Shown: positions 1 to 8,571 of the stretch, piece by piece
Numbering within the stretch: the stretch's first letter is position 1
Layout: every line of letters begins with the position of its first letter
Assembly (NCBI GenBank): GCA_021324185.1
Contig: JAJPJN010000077.1
Location: 1-44,959, forward strand
From: Terriglobia bacterium
GTDB lineage: Bacteria; Acidobacteriota; Terriglobia; Bryobacterales; Bryobacteraceae
Reading direction: 5' to 3'
Length of the DNA: 44,959 nucleotides
Translations under genes and position numbers: made by a program
The notes under the pieces: model-generated
The model's database searches: none
Told to the model about the DNA's origin: nothing
Seen by the model: the letters and a program-made list of their open reading frames with translations, nothing else

Positions 1-644
1 CGCTGGTCCGTGCCGTCCCAATTCATGACCCAGATCTCTTTCGATCCGGTGCGGTCAGATACAAATACGATGCGCGTGCCTACCAAGCTCTTACCACCAA
101 ATATGGCCAGAATGTCGGCGGCGTAGCGGTGCCCCGCATCGACCGCGCCCTCGCGCGTCATGGGCGCGGTGTAAATCTTGCCGAATATCTGCGCCTGTTG
201 CAGCGTTTGCATCTGAGTTGAGGTATTGTAAAACCAGCCGAAAGCGACAAACATGCCGCGATCTTCAGCGCCGTAGCCGATGCCGAGATAGTTAGCCGAA
301 ACCGGAGGCAAGCTCCAATCCGTGAGGCGGTTCGGATTGATGGTAACTGCCCCGCGGCTTGACGGAGCTACGCCCGCGATCAGATCCGATGGCTGCTGCG
401 GCGGCTGCAACGGATAAAACGTCTTGGGGACGAAGTTAATGAGTGGCGAGCTTTCGAGATCGCTTCGCACCGTATCGTTAAAGGCTCCGATATAGGCAGC
501 GGCCGCGCCGGAGGCCCGAAAATCGGTCACCGCGACATGCGGTTTGCCGGGATTCTTTTCGATATATGCCTGAATCTGCTGCCCAAGTAACCAGCTTAGA
601 CCACTTACAGCGAGCAAGGTAGTCGCAAGTATAAAAGTTCGCAT
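1..644 (-). CDS. tolB: TolB, Tol-Pal periplasmic beta-propeller protein (3' part beyond left edge)
   Basis: This is the N-terminal 214 codons of TolB, the periplasmic propeller protein that links the TolQRA inner-membrane motor to Pal at the outer membrane. Reading the minus strand from the ATG at 644 gives a signal peptide (MRTFILATTLLAVSGL...) and then an N-terminal alpha/beta domain. At the window edge comes the first propeller blade, with the typical stretch IVFVSDRTGSKEIWVMNWDG. The ATG overlaps the stop of the upstream TonB/TolA-like gene by one base (TAATG), which implies translational coupling. The gene continues past base 1, and pal would be expected there. Identification is firm from the blade motif and operon position; the C-terminal propeller is simply not in view. 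Confidence 0.9.
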   Translation of the reverse strand, partial: MRTFILATTLLAVSGLSWLLGQQIQAYIEKNPGKPHVAVTDFRASGAAAAYIGAFNDTVRSDLESSPLINFVPKTFYPLQPPQQPSDLIAGVAPSSRGAVTINPNRLTDWSLPPVSANYLGIGYGAEDRGMFVAFGWFYNTSTQMQTLQQAQIFGKIYTAPMTREGAVDAGHRYAADILAIFGGKSLVGTRIVFVSDRTGSKEIWVMNWDGTDQ

Positions 645-1420
645 TAGCGTAAGTTGAAAGTAAATTGGGCCGAAATGGAGCTTTCGGCCACCTGCGGCGG
701 AAGCGGCGGCAAGGGAGCCGATTGATAGACAGCGCGCAACGCTGTGTTATCTATCTCCGGGTTGCCGCTTGATTGAACGATCTGCGGGTTGCGGATACTG
801 CCGTCCCGCATGATGGTGAAAGCTACGATGGCAGGGGCTCTTTGAGTACTGGCCGCGAGCCCGTTTGTGTTCCAGTTCTGTGCAATGCGGTCGCGAATAA
901 GCTGCGCATACCAGCCCAGGCGGTTATCGCCGAGCGGCGTATTCGGCCCCACGCCCACGCGGCCGCTGCCAGCCGGGCCGCCATACATCGGATTTGAGAG
1001 CGCCTGTTGCTGGCTGAAGACCTGATTCTGCGGCGCAGGTGGCTTATAGGTCTGTTGTTTGGTGGGGCGCTCGGCTTGCTTTTTGATCTTTTCTGGGATC
1101 TCAAAGGCGTTTTTCTGCGGCTGCGGCAGTTCTTTTTGAACCGTTTGCTTTGCGGGCGCAGTGGGCACCTGCGATTCGGTATCGTTTGCAACCGGATTCT
1201 GGGGCGCTTCATGCCGTGGAATCGGGATATTGTGTACCGGGGAAACGGCGTAAGCGGGGCCGCCGGCCGGATTCACATCGCCCATTGTGCTGTGATGCTG
1301 GTTTAACCAGAACCAGCCGAAGAATAATACGGCCACCACCGCGCCATGAACCAGCAGCGATTCGAAGAACGGGAATCCCAGCGGATCGCGTTCGTCCAAA
1401 ATATCGAGCGGTTCGGCCAT
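644..1420 (-). CDS. TonB/TolA-like energy-transducing protein
   Basis: A 258-residue bitopic envelope protein. It has a short cytoplasmic N-terminus, one membrane segment at about residues 22-40, a long Pro/Gln/Lys-rich periplasmic spacer (about 50-150) and a C-terminal TonB/TolA-type domain (about 165-258). That domain shows the family pattern of a YAQLIRDRIAQNW helix, a VAFTIMRDGSI strand and an AVYQSAPLPPLPP turn. Proteins of this form carry force from a TolQR/ExbBD motor to a periplasmic partner. Because it sits between tolR and tolB, it most likely plays the TolA role, although the domain itself is closer to the general TonB C-terminal family. It begins 5 bp after tolR and overlaps tolB by one base. 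Assignment as TolA rather than TonB is by context. Confidence 0.85.
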   Translation of the reverse strand: MAEPLDILDERDPLGFPFFESLLVHGAVVAVLFFGWFWLNQHHSTMGDVNPAGGPAYAVSPVHNIPIPRHEAPQNPVANDTESQVPTAPAKQTVQKELPQPQKNAFEIPEKIKKQAERPTKQQTYKPPAPQNQVFSQQQALSNPMYGGPAGSGRVGVGPNTPLGDNRLGWYAQLIRDRIAQNWNTNGLAASTQRAPAIVAFTIMRDGSIRNPQIVQSSGNPEIDNTALRAVYQSAPLPPLPPQVAESSISAQFTFNLR

Positions 1421-1425
1421 GGCAG

Positions 1426-1869
1426 TTAACGCCGCTGCCGCGCCGCCTGATCAATGGGCGCGGTTACCATCTTCACCTCAAATTTAGCCTCACCCAGCTC
1501 GGCGACAATCTGGGCGATTGGATCCCACGGTGTCTCTTTGTCGGCGCGCACGTAGACCGCGGTGGCGTTATGAAATCTCTGCCGGATCGCATCCGCCAGC
1601 ACATGAATGTTGATCGGCTTGTCATTCAAGAAGGATTCGCCATTCTTGGTGATGCTGACCACCGGCAGATCCTGCGCGGTATTCTGCACGCGGCGCACCT
1701 GGGGCACCTGAATATCGAGGCCAAACTCCATGACGTTGGCGGTAATCATGAAGATCACCAGCAGCACCAGAACAACGTCCACCAGCGGAACGACGTTGAT
1801 GTCCGACATGGCCGCCGGACCGCCGAACCGCCGCCCGCGCCTGCCGCCGTCGCTGAACGAAAAGGCCAC
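1426..1869 (-). CDS. tolR: TolR/ExbD biopolymer transport protein
   Basis: A 147-residue inner-membrane protein of the ExbD/TolR family. After a Gly/Arg-rich cytoplasmic start come MSDINVVPLVDVVLVLLVIF and a single membrane helix (about 28-45). The helix carries the conserved proton-pathway aspartate (D31, in PLVDVVLVLL). The periplasmic domain (about 55-147) has the usual VSITKNGESFLNDKPI and VYVRADKETPW patterns. With TolQ it forms the proton-driven motor that powers constriction of the outer membrane at division. It lies 1 bp downstream of tolQ and 5 bp upstream of the TonB/TolA-like gene, so it is part of one transcription unit. Choice of TolR over ExbD rests on the adjoining tolB. Confidence 0.93.
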   Translation of the reverse strand: MAFSFSDGGRRGRRFGGPAAMSDINVVPLVDVVLVLLVIFMITANVMEFGLDIQVPQVRRVQNTAQDLPVVSITKNGESFLNDKPINIHVLADAIRQRFHNATAVYVRADKETPWDPIAQIVAELGEAKFEVKMVTAPIDQAARQRR

Positions 1870-1870
1870 G

Positions 1871-2548
1871 CTAACCGCCGAAATCCCGCTCTGCGAAGTT
1901 CTGAAACTCGATGGCGAAATCTTCCATGCGCGTGCCCATCTCCTTGATGCGCGTGCCGAATACGTTGTAGAAGATCGCCGCTGGAATGGCGGCTGCCAGG
2001 CCGATTGCGGTGGTCACCAGCGCTTCCGAAATGCCGGGAGCAACGGCCCGCAGGCTGGCGCTTCCGGCGTTGCCGAGCCCTTGAAACGCATCGATGATGC
2101 CCCAAACCGTTCCGAACAGGCCGATAAACGGCGACGTGGTCGCCACCGTGGCGAGCCAGTTCATATTCATCTCGAGCTTAGTTACCTCTTCACTTATGCC
2201 GAGTTGTAAGCTGCGCTCGATGGCGGGTTTGTTCACCAGGGCGCCACGCTGTTTGATCTGGCGTTCAATCTCGCCATAGCCGAAATCGAAAACAGCCACG
2301 AGCGGGGCGGAGTTGAATTGCTCGCTCGCGAGGGCGACGGCCTGCAAATTATTCGCTTTGCGAAAAGCGCGCAGAAAATTGCGATTCTCGCGGCGCGCGC
2401 GGCTGAAGACGCTGCTTTTCGAAAATGCGATCGTCCATGAAAAAAGCGAAAAAATGATAAGAATGACGATGATTGCTAGGGGGACCGGTCTCAGATTCTG
2501 GACGATGTCCCACAACGACAGGTCTGCGGGAAGCAGCACAAAGGGCAA
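1871..2548 (-). CDS. tolQ: TolQ/ExbB proton channel family protein
   Basis: A 225-residue MotA/TolQ/ExbB-family inner-membrane protein. Three membrane segments are visible: about 22-42, about 130-155 (the conserved NWLATVATTSPFIGLFGTVWGI region) and about 165-195 (SEALVTTAIGLAAAIPAAIFYN). A cytoplasmic loop lies between the first two. It forms the pentameric channel around the TolR helices and is the first gene of the tol operon here. The start is a TTG at 2548 preceded by AAAGGA about 10 bases upstream; no ATG fits the N-terminus. It is divergent from recN, with about 100 bp between them that must hold both promoters. Confidence 0.93.
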   Translation of the reverse strand: MPFVLLPADLSLWDIVQNLRPVPLAIIVILIIFSLFSWTIAFSKSSVFSRARRENRNFLRAFRKANNLQAVALASEQFNSAPLVAVFDFGYGEIERQIKQRGALVNKPAIERSLQLGISEEVTKLEMNMNWLATVATTSPFIGLFGTVWGIIDAFQGLGNAGSASLRAVAPGISEALVTTAIGLAAAIPAAIFYNVFGTRIKEMGTRMEDFAIEFQNFAERDFGG

Positions 2549-2652
2549 TATCAGCGGATTCCTTTCAGTAATGTCACCTTGTTTCGAGCCTTCATTTCGA
2601 GTGTGTGCCGCGCCGGGATGCGGGGCCTCATCTCATTTTATAATTCGGTGAC

Positions 2653-4332
2653 GTGCTTCTTGAGCTGTTGGTTGAAAATTATGCGGTGGTGGAACAGGCG
2701 CGCATCCGTTTTCAGCCGGGTTTCAATGTGCTGACGGGGGAAACCGGAAGCGGCAAATCGATTGTCGTAGACTCGCTGGCGCTTTTACTGGGCGCCAGGG
2801 CCTCCGCCGAGATGATTCGCAGCGGCGAAAGCAAGGCGCGGGTGGCCGGTATCTTCAGCCTCGATTCGCGCGCCGGTTTGGACCCGCTGCTGGCGCAAGC
2901 CGGCATTGAGCTAGACGGCGAGGAAGAAGTCATCGTGGAGCGCGAAATCGCTTCGAACGGCAAATCGCGTGCATTCGTAGCTAATCGTCCGGTGACGACG
3001 GCCTTTCTGCGCCAGCTTGCGCCCATTCTCGGCGATATTCATGGGCAGAACGAGCAGCAGTCGCTGTTCTCAACACAAGCGCAGCGCGAAATTCTGGATG
3101 AATACGCGCGCGCCGTGCCGGTGCGGAATGAGGCCGGCCGGTTGTTTCTGGAATGGCGAGCCGCCGGGGAGAAGCTGGATGAACTGAGTCGCGACGAGCA
3201 GGAAAAATTACGGCTGCTCGACCTCTGGAAATTTCAGGCGAAAGAAATCGAGACGGCTGATCCTAAGCGTGGCGAGGATGCCGAACTCGAAGCCGAGCGC
3301 AAAATTCTGCAGAATGTGACGCGCTTGCAGGAAAGTGCAGCGGCCGCATTTGCGGTTCTGTACGAATCACCCGATAGCGCCACCACGCAGCTAGGTCACG
3401 CCATTAAGCGCGTCGAGGAGTTACTTCGCATAGATGAAACGATGCGAGAGACCGCTGCCACACTGAACCAGGCGGCTGTGTTGTTAGAGGATGCAGGCTA
3501 TTCGCTGCGCGATTACTTAGGGCGACTGGAGGGCGATCCGGCGCGGCTGGAGCATGTCGAAAGCCGCCTGGCTGCATTAGATCGCCTGAAAAGAAAATAC
3601 GGCCGCACGCTTGAAGAAGTGCTGGCTTTCCATGCCGATGTTGTCAAACGGGCCGGCGAAATTGAGAATGCCGCTGAGCATCGCGCAGCGCTCGAAAAGC
3701 ACCGTGCACAACTCGCAGAACAATACCAGGCGAAAGCGGCGGAGCTTAGCAGTCTGCGGGCGCAGGCGGCCGCCAGGCTGGCGAAGCAGGTGGAAACCGA
3801 ATTAAAGGCGCTGGCGATGGCCGGAACGCAGTTTCAAATTGCAGTTCGCCCAGGTGCGTGGACCGCCAGTGGCGTGGATGAAGTAGCGTTTCTGGTTTCG
3901 CCTAACCGCGGCGAAGAATTGAAGCCGCTGGAAAAGATTGCATCCGGCGGCGAGCTCTCGCGCATTGCGCTGGCGTTGAAGACCGCTCTGGGCGATGCCG
4001 ATGAGCATGCTGGAATTCCAACGCTGGTCTTCGATGAAGTGGATGCTGGGGTTGGCGGCGCTGCGGCTGCTGCGGTTGGCAGGCGGCTGAAGGCGCTTTC
4101 ACGCTCGAATCAGGTTATCTGCGTCACCCATCTCGCGCAGATCGCCGGCTTTGCGGACCATCACTATGCGGTCGCCAAGCGCGAACGTAAGGGCCGTGTG
4201 ACGACGGAAGTGATCGAACTGCCGCGTGAAGAGCGCGCACGGGAAATCGGACGCATGTTGTCGGGCGAGAAGATCACTCCCGAGGCATTGAAACAGGCTG
4301 AGCAGTTGATACAGGCGGGCTCGGCCGTGTAG
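2653..4332 (+). CDS. recN: DNA repair protein RecN
   Basis: A 559-residue SMC-like ATPase, close to the usual RecN length of about 550. The start is a GTG at 2653. The N-terminal ATPase half has Walker A GETGSGKS at residues 29-36, and the family signature DIHGQNEQQSL follows. The middle (about 160-380) is a long charged coiled coil. The C-terminal half has the signature loop ASGGELSRIALALK, then Walker B (TLVFDEVDAGVGG) and the VICVTHLAQIAGFADHHY segment. RecN helps repair double-strand breaks by tethering DNA ends or sister molecules. It is a single-gene unit, divergent from tolQ and convergent with murJ (13 bp between stops). Confidence 0.97.
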   Translation: MLLELLVENYAVVEQARIRFQPGFNVLTGETGSGKSIVVDSLALLLGARASAEMIRSGESKARVAGIFSLDSRAGLDPLLAQAGIELDGEEEVIVEREIASNGKSRAFVANRPVTTAFLRQLAPILGDIHGQNEQQSLFSTQAQREILDEYARAVPVRNEAGRLFLEWRAAGEKLDELSRDEQEKLRLLDLWKFQAKEIETADPKRGEDAELEAERKILQNVTRLQESAAAAFAVLYESPDSATTQLGHAIKRVEELLRIDETMRETAATLNQAAVLLEDAGYSLRDYLGRLEGDPARLEHVESRLAALDRLKRKYGRTLEEVLAFHADVVKRAGEIENAAEHRAALEKHRAQLAEQYQAKAAELSSLRAQAAARLAKQVETELKALAMAGTQFQIAVRPGAWTASGVDEVAFLVSPNRGEELKPLEKIASGGELSRIALALKTALGDADEHAGIPTLVFDEVDAGVGGAAAAAVGRRLKALSRSNQVICVTHLAQIAGFADHHYAVAKRERKGRVTTEVIELPREERAREIGRMLSGEKITPEALKQAEQLIQAGSAV

Positions 4333-4345
4333 CATCCGCGTGCGG

Positions 4346-6013
4346 CTAAAGCCGCCGCAGCACCGCATCAATGAACAACCGCGATTCCGCTATGCCCAGC
4401 AATGCGGTTCCAGCGAAATAGATGGCGCCATAAATGGGAAGCACCAGAACGGCCGTTAGGACCGGATGACCGCCCGGGAGCGCCATTTTGAGTAGATAGC
4501 CGATAATTCCGCCCGTAAAGGCCACTGTCCAGAGCGTGCCCGTGAACATGGCCGGGAGCGGCGTTCTGCCGATGCGCTGGCCCAAGCCGCGCCGCAATAA
4601 TGAGAACTCGACCCAGCCTGCAATTCCGGCCGAGGCAGTCAGGCCGGCGACGCCCCATTTCGGGTCAAGGCCCAGCCAGCGCGGCAGCGGAAATGCGAAC
4701 AGAAAACCGAGAGTCGTCGTCAACACGACGCGAATAATCGCGAAGCGTAGCGGCGTCCGCGTATCCAGCAGCGCGTAGAAAGCGGACGAATACAGTCTCC
4801 CTAAGGAGGTCGCGAGCAGCCCTACGGCCGATCCCGCTAGAACAGACCAGACCCAAACCGCATCCGCCTGATGAAACCGGCCCGACACATACAGGCCGCC
4901 GGCCAGCACATCGCCTAACAGCAGGAAGGCGACCGCCGAGGGGACGATAAAAAACGCGATGCGCCGCAATCCGGCAGACAATCGCTTGCGCAAAAAGCCG
5001 GCAATCTCTTCCGGCGTGCCGAGGGCGCTGGATAAGGCCGGCAATTCCGCTGCCGAAATCGACATGCTGAACAAGCTGACGGGAAGAATCGAAATCACTT
5101 GCGCGTAGCCTAACGTCGCTACTGATCCGGAAGGCAGCCAAGTGGCGATCATCGAATCCACATAGGAGCTGACTTGCACCACGCCACGGCTCAGAAAAAT
5201 AGGCCCGAAATTGCGAATGACAGTGCGCACGTGCGCTGATGTCCATTCGAATGCGGGACGGAATCCGGGCAGCAATTGCAAAATGCGCGGCAGTTGCACC
5301 AGGAACACCATCGCATTTCCGGCCACATAGGCCCAGGCTGCATAACTAACCAGTTGATCCAGGGACGAACGGCCCAGCGAGATTACAATTGCCACCACGG
5401 TGGCGTTCAGCACAACGGGCGCCAGATAAGCAAGCAAAAATCTGCGATGACTGTTCAGAACTCCCAGGCACCAGGCGCTCATAACGGCGAGGCCCGCTGC
5501 GGGAAACAGAATCCGAACTAAATGAATGGTCAGCTCACGAGCTTCGCCCTTGAACCCCGGCGCGATCAGGTCGATCAGAAGCGGTGTGAGCGACACGCCC
5601 AGCACGACTGCGGCGGCGCAAACGAGGCTCAGGATTCCGAATACCGCCTCGGCAACGTGTTCGGCTTTTTCGTCCTCTCCCGCGGCGAGCAACTTGGAAT
5701 AGACGGTAACGAATGACGCGGAGAGGACACCTTCTCCGAAGAGATTACTGAGCAGATTGGGGATGCGAATCGAGGCGCGAAACGCGTCCGCGAACATGCC
5801 GACGCCGAAGTAGTATCCGATGACCCGCTCGCGCACAAGTCCCGTCAGGCGGCTGGCCAGAATTCCTAGAGCAACGCGAGAAGAGGCGCCGAGCGCGCCA
5901 GGATTTTTTCGTTTCGGCTCATCCAAGGCAGGAACGGCGTCTTCAGCGTCCGCCGCCGCTTCGCTGGGCACGTGGTTCGCAAACCCGTGCGAGATGCGTA
6001 TTCGAACTTGCAA
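4346..6013 (-). CDS. murJ: Lipid II flippase MurJ (MviN family)
   Basis: A polytopic inner-membrane protein of the MOP superfamily that moves lipid II to the periplasmic face. The N-terminal family segment (ILASRLTGLVRERVIGYYFGVGMFADAF, from about residue 51) and the IPNLLSNLFGEGVLSASFVTVYSK segment are typical MurJ. About 14 hydrophobic segments follow up to residue 550. The N-terminus carries about 45 hydrophilic residues not usual for the family. The only start codons available are poor: a TTG at 6013 and a GTG at about codon 15, so the true start is uncertain. A short hairpin (GCGGC-TAAA-GCCGC, 4342-4355) covers its stop codon and faces recN. It serves the same pathway as the dcw cluster 11 kb away. 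Confidence 0.93.
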   Translation of the reverse strand: MQVRIRISHGFANHVPSEAAADAEDAVPALDEPKRKNPGALGASSRVALGILASRLTGLVRERVIGYYFGVGMFADAFRASIRIPNLLSNLFGEGVLSASFVTVYSKLLAAGEDEKAEHVAEAVFGILSLVCAAAVVLGVSLTPLLIDLIAPGFKGEARELTIHLVRILFPAAGLAVMSAWCLGVLNSHRRFLLAYLAPVVLNATVVAIVISLGRSSLDQLVSYAAWAYVAGNAMVFLVQLPRILQLLPGFRPAFEWTSAHVRTVIRNFGPIFLSRGVVQVSSYVDSMIATWLPSGSVATLGYAQVISILPVSLFSMSISAAELPALSSALGTPEEIAGFLRKRLSAGLRRIAFFIVPSAVAFLLLGDVLAGGLYVSGRFHQADAVWVWSVLAGSAVGLLATSLGRLYSSAFYALLDTRTPLRFAIIRVVLTTTLGFLFAFPLPRWLGLDPKWGVAGLTASAGIAGWVEFSLLRRGLGQRIGRTPLPAMFTGTLWTVAFTGGIIGYLLKMALPGGHPVLTAVLVLPIYGAIYFAGTALLGIAESRLFIDAVLRRL

Positions 6014-6036
6014 ACCGTAAATCTGAGATTAACAAT
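6008..6036 (+). promoter_or_regulatory. Candidate sigma70-type promoter for the HtrA-like protease gene
   Basis: TTGCAA (6008-6013) and AACAAT (6031-6036) are separated by 17 bases, each matching the vegetative consensus at four of six positions. Transcription would start near 6043, about 40 bases before the protease ATG, which has AAGG in front of it. The -35 box overlaps the proposed TTG start of the divergent murJ. This is pattern matching only. Confidence 0.3.
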
Positions 6037-6085
6037 TCGAAAGCATTTCTTCCGATGAGTTCTGCATCATATAGAAGGTATATTC

Positions 6086-7519
6086 ATGAATCCGGCGCGA
6101 AGAAGAACTTATCCGTTAGTTCTGTCCATTTTATTTGCCACTGGCGCGTTTGCGCAAAAGCCTCCCGCGAAACCGAATCCCGAAAAGATGGATGTATTGC
6201 GGCAACTCAGCGGGTCGTTCGAAGAAATTTCGCAGCGCTCCGGCAGGGCCGTGGTGCAGATCTTTGTCCGGAGTTATGTAACCCCGGATAATCCGGACAG
6301 CAACAACGAATTGCTGGCGGCTGAAAACAGCAGCGGCTCGGGCATTATTCTGACGCCTGACGGCTACATACTAACCAATGCGCATGTGGTGAAGAACGCG
6401 CATTCGGTAAAGGTGCAGTTAAACATTCGTGTCGAAGCCGAAGCGCGTGCGCAGGGCGATCGCTCGATGAGCCGTCCGTTGAATGGCACGCTAGTCGGCA
6501 TCGACCACCAAACGGATCTGGCCGTTATCAAGATCGATGCCAGGAATCTTCCTTACCTAGAATTTGGCGATTCCGATGAGCTGAAGCAAGGCCAGATTGT
6601 GCTAGCGCTCGGTAACCCGCTCGGCCTCGATAACTCCGTCAGCATGGGTATTGTCAGCGCTGTCGCAAGGCAAATCAAAAATGACGACCCGATGGTCTAC
6701 ATACAAACTGATGCGCCCATCAATCCCGGTAACAGCGGGGGCCCGCTGGTAGATACCGACGGGCGCGTCATGGGGATCAACACTTTCATCCTCACGCAAT
6801 CGGGCGGCAGTGAGGGCATTGGATTTGCCATTCCGAGTAACCTGGCCAAAGAGATCTTCCAGCAGTTAAAAACGCAGGGCCACGTTCATCGCGCGCAACT
6901 CGGTTTGTACGCCGAAACCGTGACGCCGGCCATGGCCGAGGGGCTCGATCTTCCCAGGCATCACGGCGTGATCGTGTCCGACCTTCGTCCCGGCGCTGCG
7001 GCCGATCACGCTGGTATGAAACCGGATGACATCATCACTGCCGTCGATGGCAGGCCAATTACCAGCGTCCAGGAACTGAACGCTGCCATTTACCGGCTTT
7101 CGCCCGGCGCCAAAGTTACCTTGCAAGTGCAGCGCGGGGAGGAGCAGATCGATTTGCCTGTGGTTACAGAAGAACAATCGGGTGAAGAACTCGACGCGCT
7201 GGCGGATCTGGTGGATCCCATCAAGAACGTGGTTCCCGAGTTAGGCATTGTGGGGCTCGATATTACAAAACCTGTGCTGCAGTTACTGCCCGATTTGCGG
7301 CGCCCGGCCGGCGTGGTTGTGGTGGCACGAAAGACAAGCCCGGCGTTTTCAGGGCCTCCGCTCGAGACCGGTGACGTGATCTATGGCATGAACCGGCACG
7401 TTATCGCAAATGTCGCGCAGCTACGCAGCGAAATTGCCCGCTTGAAATCAGGACAACCCGCCGTGCTGCTGGTGGAACGCGAGGGTCATCTCATTTATAT
7501 TCCGCTCGAACTGGATTGA
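6086..7519 (+). CDS. Secreted HtrA/Deg-type serine protease with PDZ domains
   Basis: A 477-residue periplasmic quality-control protease of the DegP/DegQ type. A signal peptide is visible (SILFATGAFA-Q, cleavage about residue 24). The trypsin-like domain has the full triad: H100 (TNAHV), D144 (TDLAV) and S217 (GNSGGPL). The first PDZ domain is about 270-365 (GVIVSDLRPGAAADHAGMKPDDIITAVDG) and a second, more divergent one is about 385-477. It has the two-PDZ layout of DegP/DegQ rather than DegS. The start ATG is preceded by AAGG at suitable spacing. It is divergent from murJ and only 39 bp ahead of the chosen start of the deoxyhypusine-synthase-like gene, so the two may be cotranscribed. Which Deg paralogue it matches cannot be told from sequence alone. 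Confidence 0.93.
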   Translation: MNPARRRTYPLVLSILFATGAFAQKPPAKPNPEKMDVLRQLSGSFEEISQRSGRAVVQIFVRSYVTPDNPDSNNELLAAENSSGSGIILTPDGYILTNAHVVKNAHSVKVQLNIRVEAEARAQGDRSMSRPLNGTLVGIDHQTDLAVIKIDARNLPYLEFGDSDELKQGQIVLALGNPLGLDNSVSMGIVSAVARQIKNDDPMVYIQTDAPINPGNSGGPLVDTDGRVMGINTFILTQSGGSEGIGFAIPSNLAKEIFQQLKTQGHVHRAQLGLYAETVTPAMAEGLDLPRHHGVIVSDLRPGAAADHAGMKPDDIITAVDGRPITSVQELNAAIYRLSPGAKVTLQVQRGEEQIDLPVVTEEQSGEELDALADLVDPIKNVVPELGIVGLDITKPVLQLLPDLRRPAGVVVVARKTSPAFSGPPLETGDVIYGMNRHVIANVAQLRSEIARLKSGQPAVLLVEREGHLIYIPLELD

Positions 7520-7558
7520 TGCATGGCAGCGCGCCTGCGCTACCGTGGGAAGGAAAAA

Positions 7559-8542
7559 ATGAAACAGCACTGCGGCCCTGTATCGGCTTTCATTCAACAT
7601 CACTTCCGCCATTTCAATGCGGCCACGCTGGTGGACGCCTCTGATGCATTTACCGCACATTTGGAGAAGGGCGGCAAAATGCTGCTGGCGATGGCAGGCG
7701 CGATGAGTACGGCCGAGCTTGGCGTTTCACTCGCCGAAATGATCCGGCAGGAAAAAATTCATGCGGTGTGCTGCACCGGCGCGAATCTGGAAGAGGACGT
7801 GTTCAACCTGGTGGCGCATGATTTCTACGAGCGCGTTCCTCATTGGCGCGATCTGAAGCCGGAAGACGAGCAGGCGCTGCTCGAACGGCACATGAACCGT
7901 GTCACTGATACCTGTATTCCGGAAGAGGAAGCGATGCGCCGCATTGAAAAGGTCATCTTGCGCGAATGGACCGCCGCGGATAAAAAAAACGAGCGCTACT
8001 TCCCGCATGAGTTCTTCTATCGCATTCTGCAGTCTCCGGATCTGAAAAAAAATTTTCAGATCGAAGTTAAAGATAGCTGGCTCTATGCGGCGATGGAGCG
8101 CAATCTGCCCATGTTTGTGCCGGGCTGGGAAGATTCGACCCTCGGCAATATGTACGCCGGACATTGCATTTCCGGTGATGTGAAGAACGTTCACACAGTT
8201 CGCACCGGCATCGAGTACATGATTCAGCTTGCGGGCTGGTACACGCAAACGGCGGAACAAAGCTCAATCGGCCTTTTTCAAATCGGCGGCGGGATTGCCG
8301 GCGATTTTCCCATCTGCGTGGTTCCGATGCTGCGGCAGGACCTGGAGCGCAAGGATACGCCGCTATGGGGCTATTTCTGCCAGATCAGCGATTCCACCAC
8401 CAGCTACGGTTCGTATTCAGGCGCCATTCCGAATGAGAAGATCACCTGGGAGAAGCTGTCGATCAACACTCCCCGGTTTGTGATCGAATCAGATGCTTCT
8501 ATCGTTGCGCCGCTTGTCTTCGCGCGCGTTTTGGGCTGGTAA
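7559..8542 (+). CDS. Deoxyhypusine synthase-like protein
   Basis: A 327-residue member of the deoxyhypusine synthase fold, NAD-dependent enzymes that move the aminobutyl group of spermidine. In eukaryotes and archaea the target is eIF5A, which bacteria lack. Characterised bacterial relatives mostly use small amines, for example making homospermidine. Family features are the GAMSTAELGVSLAEMIR and CCTGANLEEDVFNLVAHD segments and IGGGIAGDF. Near the C-terminus, EKITWEKLS places a lysine (K299) where the catalytic lysine of the family sits (WGK in the human enzyme). The chosen ATG at 7559 follows GGAAGGAAA; an in-frame ATG at 7523 has no ribosome site. Substrate is unknown; a polyamine role is inferred. 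Confidence 0.85.
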   Translation: MKQHCGPVSAFIQHHFRHFNAATLVDASDAFTAHLEKGGKMLLAMAGAMSTAELGVSLAEMIRQEKIHAVCCTGANLEEDVFNLVAHDFYERVPHWRDLKPEDEQALLERHMNRVTDTCIPEEEAMRRIEKVILREWTAADKKNERYFPHEFFYRILQSPDLKKNFQIEVKDSWLYAAMERNLPMFVPGWEDSTLGNMYAGHCISGDVKNVHTVRTGIEYMIQLAGWYTQTAEQSSIGLFQIGGGIAGDFPICVVPMLRQDLERKDTPLWGYFCQISDSTTSYGSYSGAIPNEKITWEKLSINTPRFVIESDASIVAPLVFARVLGW

Positions 8543-8571
8543 GCTGCCCCCCCTTGCTAGCCTGATTCTTT

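Noticed and set aside
4342-4355. GCGGC-TAAA-GCCGC hairpin as the recN/murJ terminator
   Set aside because: The stem is only 5 bp, it covers the murJ stop codon and has no U-tract; too weak to list as a feature.
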